Below, in pieces: positions 17,388 through 25,260 of a stretch of DNA of 64,000 nt. Source of the DNA: Marinilabiliaceae bacterium JC040 (lineage in GTDB: Bacteria > Bacteroidota > Bacteroidia > Bacteroidales > Marinifilaceae); assembly GCA_022496785.1 (NCBI GenBank), contig SNAP01000001.1, positions 372,001-436,000 of the forward strand, written 5' to 3'. The notes under the pieces are model-generated. The model saw nothing but the letters and a program-made list of their open reading frames with translations, did no database searches and was not told the DNA's origin. The stretch's first letter is position 1. The number at the start of each line of letters is the position of its first letter. Made by a program: the position numbers and the translations under genes.

Positions 17388-18818
17388 TTATTCACCTTTA
17401 GCATACGTATCTAATTGGCGTTTAGCCTTTCTAGGGTCGTTAACGATACAAGGACCAGCAATACATCCACCTTCACAAGACATAACCTCTACAAAGTTGT
17501 TTGCAGGAGCTTTTCTTGGGAAACTCTTAAGCATTGCAATGCTTTTCTTATCAATACCGTTAATAACAAGAGGATTTAGCATATCTCCTGCTACCTCTGC
17601 AATAGCGTTAGTAACACCACCACTAGCAGCAAAACCTCTAGCTCCACTTGTGATAGTATCGCTTAAAGTTAGAGTAGTGAAAGAACTTACATCAACACCT
17701 TTAGCAAGTAGGTAAGCTTGGATTTCTTCGAAATTCAATACGTAATCTACGTTTGGATCGTGAAGACCTTCAAGTTTCTTAGCTATACAAGGACCAATGA
17801 AAGTTATCTTTGCATTAGGATATTTAGCTCTAGCAATCTCAGCAGAATATACCATAGGACTTCCTGTATCAGAAACCATAGGAGCTAAATTAGGAATATG
17901 TTTGTCGACAAGAGCTGTGTAAGCAGGACAACAAGAAGTAGTCATGAATTTATGACCTTCTTCAAGACGTTCAACAAGTTCAGCAGTCTCGTTTTGTATA
18001 GTAACATCAGCACCTTCAGCAACTTCAAAGACTTCATCGAATCCTAAAGAACCGATAGCTTCAATGATGCTAGCTGCTTTTGCTTTAAATTGACCAGAGA
18101 AAGCAGGAGCAACAATAGCAATACTTTTTACATCTGGATTTTTAATGCTTTCATGCACGTGAACAAGATGAGATTTCTCAACAATAGCACCGAAAGGACA
18201 AGCAGTGATACACTTACCACAATTGATACATTTTTCTTTGTCGATATGCTCAATACCGTTTTCATCTTTGGTGATAGCTCCAACAGGACAAGCCTCTTCA
18301 CATGGAACTGGCATATAAACGATAGCATGATAAGGGCAGGCTTTTTGGCAAAGTCCACAACTTATACATTTATCATTGTCTATATGAGCTTGACCATTAA
18401 TCATTTGAATAGCGTTCTTAGGACAGTTCATTTTACATGGACGACCTTCACAACCTCTACAAAGGTTAGAAACAGTGTAGCTTACCTTAACACAGGCACT
18501 ACATGCTTCATCAACTACAGTTAATAATGTGTCAGTAAATTCAGAATCAGGTCTTTCGATAGTACCTTGTGCGTATTCAGATAAAGGTGTTAATTCATCT
18601 TCTTCATCATCAATGTTGTAGCCTAACATGGCCATCAACTTGTATTTTAAAACAGCTCTATCTTTATGTATACAGCATCTTATAGCTTGTTTTTCTTTGG
18701 GTCTCATTTCCAATGGAATACGATCAACTTTTTCCACCAGATTATCATTTACTAAAAGCGAACAAAGCTTTAATAGTAATTCCCTTCTTGTTTCTACAGC
18801 AAAATTGTTGTAATGCAT
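17388..18818 (-). CDS. Monomeric [FeFe] hydrogenase, group B type
   Basis: This 476-residue iron-sulfur protein has an N-terminal helical region, one Cys-rich ferredoxin block (CSACVKVSY ... CRGCEGRPCKMNCPKNAI), two [4Fe-4S] ferredoxin motifs (CISCGLCQKACPYHAI, CINCGKCITACPFGAI) and a C-terminal H-cluster domain. H-cluster motifs are TTSCCPAY (about 293), FIGPCIAKKLE (about 341) and MSCEGGCIAGPC (about 446). The modified motifs (GPC in place of MPC; SCEGGCIAGPC) fit group B hydrogenases of anaerobes, whose physiological direction is uncertain. It is a single-gene transcript. The HydEFG maturases are not in this window. Confidence 0.92.
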   Translation of the reverse strand: MHYNNFAVETRRELLLKLCSLLVNDNLVEKVDRIPLEMRPKEKQAIRCCIHKDRAVLKYKLMAMLGYNIDDEEDELTPLSEYAQGTIERPDSEFTDTLLTVVDEACSACVKVSYTVSNLCRGCEGRPCKMNCPKNAIQMINGQAHIDNDKCISCGLCQKACPYHAIVYMPVPCEEACPVGAITKDENGIEHIDKEKCINCGKCITACPFGAIVEKSHLVHVHESIKNPDVKSIAIVAPAFSGQFKAKAASIIEAIGSLGFDEVFEVAEGADVTIQNETAELVERLEEGHKFMTTSCCPAYTALVDKHIPNLAPMVSDTGSPMVYSAEIARAKYPNAKITFIGPCIAKKLEGLHDPNVDYVLNFEEIQAYLLAKGVDVSSFTTLTLSDTITSGARGFAASGGVTNAIAEVAGDMLNPLVINGIDKKSIAMLKSFPRKAPANNFVEVMSCEGGCIAGPCIVNDPRKAKRQLDTYAKGE

Positions 18819-18941
18819 GTCTGCTTATTGGTTTTTGTGTTTATTACTTATTTATTTGAATTATGTGTAAAGAGTTAAAAAATTAAATTAGTGACTTATA
18901 TGTCTGATTTAATTAATAGTGTTGTTGTTTGTTTCCTTAAT

Positions 18942-18984
18942 ATAAACATGAATTCCCTCTTTTCATGTTTATGCCGCAAATATA
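18942..18984 (-). promoter_or_regulatory. Hydrogenase promoter -7 element and leader palindrome
   Basis: The reverse strand has TATATTTG (18984-18977). Just downstream is a perfect 9-bp inverted repeat, ATAAACATG/CATGTTTAT (18942-18950 and 18964-18972, 13-nt spacer), at about the transcription start. It could be an operator or an RNA hairpin. Confidence 0.5.
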
Positions 18985-19072
18985 TGAATAAATAAACAAA
19001 GAATAACATTTTTTGATGAATGAATACCCTTAAAGATGTTGTATAACAGATTATTATAAAAGCATAAAGAAT

Positions 19073-19426
19073 TTATCTTTGTAAAGTAACACTGCTACAA
19101 TAAATTTGTCCGCCCATTGGTGGGTTAAGTTTTCTAACTTTTACTTTTGCACTTTTAATGCCTTCCATATTGTTATATAGAGAGTCAAGTATCCTTTTGC
19201 AAACATTTTCAAGTAGATGAGAGGTTTTCATCACTTCTTCTTGTACTAGTTCATACGCTTTTTGATAGTTCACCGAGTCGTTTATATCATCAGATTCTGC
19301 AGCTTTAGAGCAATCAGCTTCCATGTATAAATCCACTAGGAATTTATTACCAACTTTTCTTTCTGTTTCGTAGCAACCATGGTATGCGAAGAATTCCATA
19401 CCTTCAATTTCAATTATTCCGTTCAT
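19073..19426 (-). CDS. folB: Dihydroneopterin aldolase
   Basis: This 117-residue protein has the FolB pattern: IEGMEFFAYHGCYETERKVGN (Tyr and Glu of the pterin site), VNYQKAYELVQEEV, HLLENVCKRILD and a C-terminal KLNPPMGG. It cleaves dihydroneopterin to 6-hydroxymethyl-dihydropterin in folate synthesis. It starts 2 nt after mutL ends and is probably the last gene of the flippase-99aa-mutL-folB operon. Confidence 0.93.
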   Translation of the reverse strand: MNGIIEIEGMEFFAYHGCYETERKVGNKFLVDLYMEADCSKAAESDDINDSVNYQKAYELVQEEVMKTSHLLENVCKRILDSLYNNMEGIKSAKVKVRKLNPPMGGQIYCSSVTLQR

Positions 19427-19428
19427 AA

Positions 19429-21546
19429 TTATAATAGTTTCTTGATGTGATCGATATCTAATATAGTGATAATAGATTTACCATCAGGAGTTAAATTAGG
19501 GTTGGAACTAGCAAAAAGAGAATCTATAAGATTTGATATTTCGTTTGTAGATAGTTCACAAATATGATTAACAGAAGCAGCTTTTGCAAGAGATATAGCT
19601 AAATCTTCCATTACAAGATTTCTTATATTACTATTAGTATCATGATAGTATTGTATAAGTCTTTCTAAAAGAGGAATACTGTCGTTATTAGTCAATTCAG
19701 CAGGTATACCATTAATGGCATAAGTGTTTCTACCGAAGGGAATAATATCGAAACCTATATCGTTTAGAGCAGGAATCATCGATTCAATTAGTTTACAATC
19801 TTGAGCGTTTAATTCTATAGTTTCAGGATATAAACATCTTTGAGAAGCCCCTCTATGGTTTTCAAGAGATTTTAGGAATGATTCGTATTGTATTCTTTCG
19901 AAAGCTCTTTTCTGATCGATAATCATCATACCCGATTTAACGTGAGAGACGATATATCTTTTCTTTATTTGAAGATATTTATTACCAGATTTCTTATGCT
20001 TATTAGCAAAAGAAGAAATCTGAGTTTGTTGTTCAGTATTATTTCTGTGTAGTTTACTTTTAAAAGTTGTATTATCAAGCTTTTCAATTTGATTCTCAGG
20101 CTTATTAGTTTTAGAGGAATTTAATTTACTTTTAAAAGTAGAATGTTCTACTGTTTCTTCTGTAATGTTAGTACTATTTTCTTCGAGACTTTGAATCTTA
20201 TCAAGATTCTCAAAAGCTTTAGCCTCTTCAATAGATTCAAAATTGTTTTCTTGAGAGAATCCTTCTCCTTGTTCTTCTGCAAATAGATTAGCTTCAAGAG
20301 ATTCAACAGCTTTAAGAGTATCCATTTCATCGATATTCTCGAAAGAGTCTACATTTGGAGAAATGCTACTTCTATAAGTAGTAGAAGACGATCCTGAGAA
20401 AGGATTGTATTGTTTCTTTTTACTTACCTTTTTATTTGATTGGAAAGGATTATAATTTGGATTTAGATTTATTGTTGGTTTGTAATCAGTATTAGTGAAA
20501 TCGTTAGTAGGAATTTCAATAGTGTTATCTTCATCAAAATCAATAGAAGGTATAATATTGAATTTACCGAAAGTTTCTCTAACAATGGCATTAATAATTT
20601 GGAAAAGAGCAGGTTCATCTTGGAACTTAATCTCAGTTTTTGTAGGGTGAATATTTACGTCAAGAATACTTGGATCTACTTTAAAGTAGATAAAATAGGA
20701 AGGTAAACTTCCTGGAGTAATAAGTTTGTCGTAAGCATTCATAACAGCCTTATGGAAGTAAGGATGTTTCATAAATCTTCCATTAACGAAGAAGAATTGT
20801 TCACCATATTTAGTCTTAGCATGTTCAGGATTTCCAATATATCCATATATAGAAGCAATGCTAGTTGTGGTTTCAATTTTAACTAGATTGTTGTTTAATC
20901 TTTTTCCAAAGACATTGATAATTCTTTGTTTAAGATTAGCTTTAGTAAGTTGAGTAACCACTTTATCGTCGTTGACAAGTGTAAAATTAAGCTCTGGATA
21001 AGTAAGAGCAATTCTATTAAATTCCTCAATAATTTTTCTTAATTCAGTCTTATCTGATTTTAAGAATTTTCTACGTGCAGGTACGTTATAAAAGAGATTT
21101 TTTACATTGAAAGTAGAACCTTCACTGCAAGCAGTACATTCTTGTTTAATGAAATCTCCCCCTCTAATAATAATTTTAGATCCTATTTCAGCATCATGTT
21201 TTTTAGTACATAATTCAACTTCAGCAACTGCAGCAATAGAACCTAGAGCTTCACCTCTAAATCCCATAGTGTTGATATTGAAAAGATCGTCAGCTTTAGA
21301 GATTTTAGAAGTAGCATGAGGTTCGAAAGCCATTCTGGCGTCTGTGTCAGACATACCACACCCATTATCAATAACTTGAATAAGAGTTTTACCAGCGTCT
21401 TTAAGATTAATACTAATAATATCAGCTCCAGCATCAATAGCATTTTCAACTAATTCCTTAATAACAGAAGCAGGGCGTTGAACAACCTCACCTGCCTTAA
21501 TTTGATTAGCTACTGAATCTGGTAGTAATTGAATGATATCTGACAT
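19429..21546 (-). CDS. mutL: DNA mismatch repair protein MutL
   Basis: This 705-residue protein has the GHKL ATPase motifs of MutL: PASVIKELVENAIDAGAD, VIDNGCGM, FEPHATSKI and MGFRGEALGSIAAVAE. A long low-complexity acidic/Asn/Lys linker (about 340-520) connects to the dimerisation domain. In that domain the metal-binding endonuclease motif DQHAxxExxxxE reads DQKRAFERIQYE (about 540-551), and the CPHGRP equivalent reads TPDGK (about 687). Key nuclease residues are therefore changed. Neighbours are a 99-residue membrane protein (15 nt upstream) and folB. Confidence 0.96.
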   Translation of the reverse strand: MSDIIQLLPDSVANQIKAGEVVQRPASVIKELVENAIDAGADIISINLKDAGKTLIQVIDNGCGMSDTDARMAFEPHATSKISKADDLFNINTMGFRGEALGSIAAVAEVELCTKKHDAEIGSKIIIRGGDFIKQECTACSEGSTFNVKNLFYNVPARRKFLKSDKTELRKIIEEFNRIALTYPELNFTLVNDDKVVTQLTKANLKQRIINVFGKRLNNNLVKIETTTSIASIYGYIGNPEHAKTKYGEQFFFVNGRFMKHPYFHKAVMNAYDKLITPGSLPSYFIYFKVDPSILDVNIHPTKTEIKFQDEPALFQIINAIVRETFGKFNIIPSIDFDEDNTIEIPTNDFTNTDYKPTINLNPNYNPFQSNKKVSKKKQYNPFSGSSSTTYRSSISPNVDSFENIDEMDTLKAVESLEANLFAEEQGEGFSQENNFESIEEAKAFENLDKIQSLEENSTNITEETVEHSTFKSKLNSSKTNKPENQIEKLDNTTFKSKLHRNNTEQQTQISSFANKHKKSGNKYLQIKKRYIVSHVKSGMMIIDQKRAFERIQYESFLKSLENHRGASQRCLYPETIELNAQDCKLIESMIPALNDIGFDIIPFGRNTYAINGIPAELTNNDSIPLLERLIQYYHDTNSNIRNLVMEDLAISLAKAASVNHICELSTNEISNLIDSLFASSNPNLTPDGKSIITILDIDHIKKLL

Positions 21547-21561
21547 GAATACTTTGTTTAT

Positions 21562-21861
21562 TTAGAAAATATCAACGTATTTAAAAACAATAAAATATGC
21601 AGCAAGCATTAGAATAGTTAAAATGAAGAAAAGTCTAACAGTAGATTTTCTTCTTTGAGCTTCAGCATATGCTAATTTAGAAGTTCTATTTTTTTTGAAC
21701 TGACCTTTAATATTAGGAATATACGATCCATCATCGTCAGGTAGACCTAATTTGGCTCTAGCTCTTTTTTCTCTTTCCTCTCTTTCCTCCTTTTTAGGAT
21801 CCCAATATCTAGGTTTAACTTGGAAAGGTTGAGGTTTAGGTGTATCAAAAAATTTACCCAT
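21562..21861 (-). CDS. Conserved small membrane protein of the mutL operon
   Basis: This 99-residue protein has a charged cytosolic N-terminus (WDPKKEEREEREKRARAKLG) and one C-terminal membrane segment (LFFILTILMLAAYFIVF, about 77-94). It lies between the flippase-like gene and mutL, with short spacing on both sides. I do not know a function. The position next to mutL suggests a conserved Bacteroidota operon member rather than a repair factor. Confidence 0.72.
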   Translation of the reverse strand: MGKFFDTPKPQPFQVKPRYWDPKKEEREEREKRARAKLGLPDDDGSYIPNIKGQFKKNRTSKLAYAEAQRRKSTVRLFFILTILMLAAYFIVFKYVDIF

Positions 21862-21891
21862 AATTACAATATTTAAGTCACAATAATAAGC

Positions 21892-22974
21892 TTAATCAAT
21901 TTCTTCTTTAGTCTGCTTGTTAAATTTATCTTTAATCCAAGTAGGAAGTAAAAATACACCAGCAAATAGATAAGGATAATACGTAATTAATCTCCAAAGA
22001 ACAGCCATTGCAACTGCAAGTCCAGTAGCAGGCAAGAAGTTTCCTAAGAACTCTTTAAAGATATATTCCGCAAAGCCACTACCACCAGGAGTAGGAGCAA
22101 CAAGCATCATAATCCACATGATAAGCTGTCTAGCAAACATTAGGATATGATCGGCCCAAGCGTAATTAGAGAACCAAAATGCAGCAAGGATAGCATTAAC
22201 AATCCAATATCTGGCAGTCCAAGAGAAGAAAGTAGTACCAAAAGCTTTTACCCAGAATGAGAATTTTTTGGCTCTTAATTCTTTAGAATTAACAATGATA
22301 TCGGAACCTGCTTTATTTGCTCCATGTTTCCAACGTCTAAGTATTGGTAGTTTAAAAATCTTAAGAATAAGCCATTTAAGACCTCTAGGATTTCTGAACA
22401 AACCATACGAAAGGGTTATCAAATATAATAATTTTAGAGAATATCCAATCCACGAGATATTAATAAGAGACGATCGAATAGTAGAATCGACATCACCAAC
22501 ATCCCAAAGTTGAGAACTATTAATAGTTAAAAGAATAAGGGGAAACATTATAATAAAGTATAATTCATCAAGGAAAGAAGTAGCCATAACCACAGCAGAA
22601 CTTTTTCCAATAGACAAACCTTCTTTATGAATAAAAAGAATAGCGACACTAGTACCACCAATAGCAGATGGGGTAATAGCAGAAGTAAATTCCCAAAGCA
22701 GGATAACTCTAATAGCTTTTCTCCAACTCATATAATTATCGGTGAGGATTCTAAGTCTGATAACGTATCCTATATCACGAATCATCATACATATGAGAGC
22801 AACAATTAGGAATATCACTGTATATTTAGTAAATGTAATCATATCGAAAGCTTTAGGATCGAATTCCTTGTAAAGCATATACGACACGACACCAAGACCG
22901 ATTAAGATAGGATAGATAATCTTAGTAGGTCTAATACTTTTAAATAGGTTTTTTTCTTTTTCTTCTTGTTTCAT
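21892..22974 (-). CDS. Lysylphosphatidylglycerol synthase/UPF0104-type flippase-like membrane protein
   Basis: A polytopic protein of 360 residues from the ATG at 22974 (MKQEEKEKNL). The longer frame starts only with TTG at 22989, so I prefer the ATG. Motifs are AITPSAIGGTSVAILFIHKEG and APTPGGSGFAEYIF, which match the UPF0104/LPG synthase transmembrane family (also called the AglD-like region). It has about eight membrane segments. Members flip or transfer glycolipids; the substrate here is unknown. TACTTTTG on the reverse strand at 22986-22979 is a -7 match but very close to the ATG. Confidence 0.82.
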   Translation of the reverse strand: MKQEEKEKNLFKSIRPTKIIYPILIGLGVVSYMLYKEFDPKAFDMITFTKYTVIFLIVALICMMIRDIGYVIRLRILTDNYMSWRKAIRVILLWEFTSAITPSAIGGTSVAILFIHKEGLSIGKSSAVVMATSFLDELYFIIMFPLILLTINSSQLWDVGDVDSTIRSSLINISWIGYSLKLLYLITLSYGLFRNPRGLKWLILKIFKLPILRRWKHGANKAGSDIIVNSKELRAKKFSFWVKAFGTTFFSWTARYWIVNAILAAFWFSNYAWADHILMFARQLIMWIMMLVAPTPGGSGFAEYIFKEFLGNFLPATGLAVAMAVLWRLITYYPYLFAGVFLLPTWIKDKFNKQTKEEID

Positions 22975-23189
22975 ATTGCAAAAGTACAATAAGTTACCTC
23001 TTATTTGTGTTTTTTAGGTACAATTTCTATGTTTGTATGCATAAAATAATCAAAAAAATGTAAAAATCTAATTACAGAAACGAAAAAAAATCTTGCAATA
23101 GGCTAGTTTTTTGCATTTTGTTTTTACCTTTACGACGTAAAAACATGTTATTGGCATAAAAAAATTGAAAAATTAAATCTTTTATATTT

Positions 23190-23870
23190 ATGGAAGTTAA
23201 AAAGTCACCAAAGGCAGATTTAGAAAGTAAGAAAGGAATTTTCTTACAATTAGGTCTAATTTTTGCTTTAGCTGTATGTTGGGGCGCTTTCGAGTGGTCA
23301 ACAGATACAAAAAAAGCGGAGGTAATGGATGTAGCTACTGATGCAGGAGCTGTTGAAGAGCAAGTGCAGGTAACAGTACAAGAGCCACCAAAACCAAAAG
23401 TAGTAGTAGCACAACCAAAAGTTAGTGATTTCTTAAACATAGCAGATTCGAATGATGACTTACAAGATGAGTTAGAGATTGAAGATGCTGAAGCTGATCA
23501 GAATGAAGAAGTTGAAGTTCAAGAAATAGGCGAAATAGAAGAGGAAGAAGAAGAGCAAATATATGTGAAAGTACAAAAGATGCCATCGTTCCCTGGTGGA
23601 CCAAAGGCTATGTACAGATATTTAGGAAAAAATATTAAATATCCTGTAATTGCTGCTGAGAATGGTATTTCTGGAAAAGTATATATTGGATTCGTTGTTG
23701 AGAAAGATGGTTCAATTACTAATGTAAAAGTATTGAGACCAGTGGATCCATATTTGGATAAAGAGGCAATTCGAGTAGTGAAAGCTATGCCAAAATGGTC
23801 TCCTGGTGTTCAGATGAATAAACCTGTAAGGGTAAAATATACTGTACCAGTGAACTTCCAGTTGAAATAA
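23190..23870 (+). CDS. TonB-family energy transducer
   Basis: This 226-residue protein has an N-terminal cytosolic stub, one membrane anchor (IFLQLGLIFALAVCWGAF, about 17-34), a Pro/Lys and acidic linker (PPKPKVVVAQPK; long Glu-rich tract about 90-120) and a TonB C-terminal domain (GGPKAMYRYLGKNIKYP ... GKVYIGFVVEKDGSI ... WSPGVQMNKPVRVKYTVPVNF). It transmits proton-motive force to outer-membrane receptors such as the two TonB-dependent receptors later in this window. ExbB and ExbD are not adjacent. Confidence 0.92.
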   Translation: MEVKKSPKADLESKKGIFLQLGLIFALAVCWGAFEWSTDTKKAEVMDVATDAGAVEEQVQVTVQEPPKPKVVVAQPKVSDFLNIADSNDDLQDELEIEDAEADQNEEVEVQEIGEIEEEEEEQIYVKVQKMPSFPGGPKAMYRYLGKNIKYPVIAAENGISGKVYIGFVVEKDGSITNVKVLRPVDPYLDKEAIRVVKAMPKWSPGVQMNKPVRVKYTVPVNFQLK

Positions 23871-23893
23871 TATATCAAATTTATTATATTTGT

Positions 23894-23926
23894 AACAGGC
23901 TCTGACTAATCGGGGCCTGTTTTTTA
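23894..23926 (+). terminator. Terminator of the tonB-like gene
   Basis: Stem AACAGGC/GCCTGTT (23894-23900 with 23915-23921) is followed by a T run, directly before hflX. Confidence 0.75.
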
Positions 23927-23944
23927 TTTATATAAATCTATTTA

Positions 23945-25177
23945 ATGGCAAAGCTAATAGACATTAAAAATTACAAAGAGAAAGCTATACTTGTAGGAAT
24001 ACAAGATAAGGCAGATGAAATCTCAACAGCTCAGTTGAACGAGTATCTTGATGAGTTATCATTTTTAGTAGATACAGCGGGAGCCGAAACTGTAGGAAGA
24101 TTTACACAGAGTATAGAAAAGCCAAATCCTAGAACATTTGTAGGGTCGGGTAAGCTTATAGAAATAAAGCAATATGTTGATGATAATTCGATTGACATGG
24201 TAGTCTTTGATGATGAATTATCGCCATCGCAATTGAGAAATGTGGAGAGAGAATTACAGGTGAAGGTCTTAGACAGAACTAATCTGATACTGGATATCTT
24301 TGCTAAGAGGGCTCAAACAGCCCATGCAAAGACTCAGGTGGAATTGGCGCAATATCAATATTTATTACCACGATTAGCAGGTTTATGGACTCACTTAGAG
24401 AGACAAAAAGGAGGTATTGGACTAAGAGGACCAGGAGAGACAGAGATAGAAACAGATAGACGTGTAATTAGAGATAAGATATCTAGACTTAAGCATCAAT
24501 TAGCTAGGATAGATAAACAAATGAGTACACAGAGACGTAATAGAGGTAAGTTAGTAAGAGTAGCACTAGTAGGATATACTAATGTAGGAAAATCTACAAG
24601 TATGAATATACTAGCAAAATCTGAAGTCTTTGCAGAAAATAAACTATTTGCTACACTTGATACAACTGTAAGGAAGGTGGTTGTAAGAAACATACCATTC
24701 TTATTAACAGATACAGTAGGGTTTATTAGAAAATTACCTCACCATCTTGTAGAATCGTTTAAATCGACATTAGACGAAGTTAGAGAAGCCGATATAATAG
24801 TTCATGTGGTAGATGTATCACATCCTAATTTTGAAGAGCAAATAGCAGTTGTAAACGAGACTTTATCATCAATTGTAGAAGGTGAAAAGCCTACTTTAAT
24901 GGTCTTTAATAAAATTGATGCATTCAAGTATGTACAAAAAGAAGAAGACGATTTAACTCCTATGAAAAGGGAGAATTACGATCTTGAATATTTCAAGAAT
25001 ACGTGGTTGAATAAAGAAGATGTAAAATCTGTATTTATATCTGCAAAAGAGAAGACAAATTTTGAGGAGCTGAAAAGTATACTTTATGATATGGTATTCC
25101 AGATGCATGCAGCAAGATTCCCATATAATGATTTCTTATATCAAGAATATTCTGAAGAGGGAGAAATTCAAGAATAA
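23945..25177 (+). CDS. hflX: Ribosome-associated GTPase HflX
   Basis: This 410-residue GTPase has the HflX N-terminal domain (AGAETVGRFTQSIEKPNPRTFVG ... FDDELSPSQLRNVE), the Gly-rich linker GGIGLRGPGETEIETDRR, and a G domain with G1 GYTNVGKST, G3 DTVGF and G4 NKID. HflX splits or rescues stalled ribosomes. It is flanked by terminators and stands alone. Confidence 0.96.
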   Translation: MAKLIDIKNYKEKAILVGIQDKADEISTAQLNEYLDELSFLVDTAGAETVGRFTQSIEKPNPRTFVGSGKLIEIKQYVDDNSIDMVVFDDELSPSQLRNVERELQVKVLDRTNLILDIFAKRAQTAHAKTQVELAQYQYLLPRLAGLWTHLERQKGGIGLRGPGETEIETDRRVIRDKISRLKHQLARIDKQMSTQRRNRGKLVRVALVGYTNVGKSTSMNILAKSEVFAENKLFATLDTTVRKVVVRNIPFLLTDTVGFIRKLPHHLVESFKSTLDEVREADIIVHVVDVSHPNFEEQIAVVNETLSSIVEGEKPTLMVFNKIDAFKYVQKEEDDLTPMKRENYDLEYFKNTWLNKEDVKSVFISAKEKTNFEELKSILYDMVFQMHAARFPYNDFLYQEYSEEGEIQE

Positions 25178-25197
25178 ATAGAGGTTACAAAAAATAA

Positions 25198-25255
25198 AAA
25201 AGGGCTTGTCTAAGTTTTGAATATTGTTCAAAAAAGACAAGCCCTTTTAAATTTG
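25198..25255. terminator. Bidirectional terminator between hflX and the histidine kinase
   Basis: A 14-bp perfect stem (25198-25211 with 25235-25248) has T/A tracts on both sides and sits between two convergent genes. Confidence 0.85.
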
Positions 25256-25260
25256 GACTA

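Noticed and set aside
18090-18524. 144-codon ORF on the plus strand
   Set aside because: It lies antisense inside the hydrogenase gene, whose ferredoxin and H-cluster motifs are unmistakable. The plus-strand frame is a shadow.
22975-22989. Extended start (TTG) of the flippase-like gene
   Set aside because: It adds only five codons (MYFCN) from a TTG, overlaps a -7-like element, and the ATG at 22974 gives a natural charged N-terminus.
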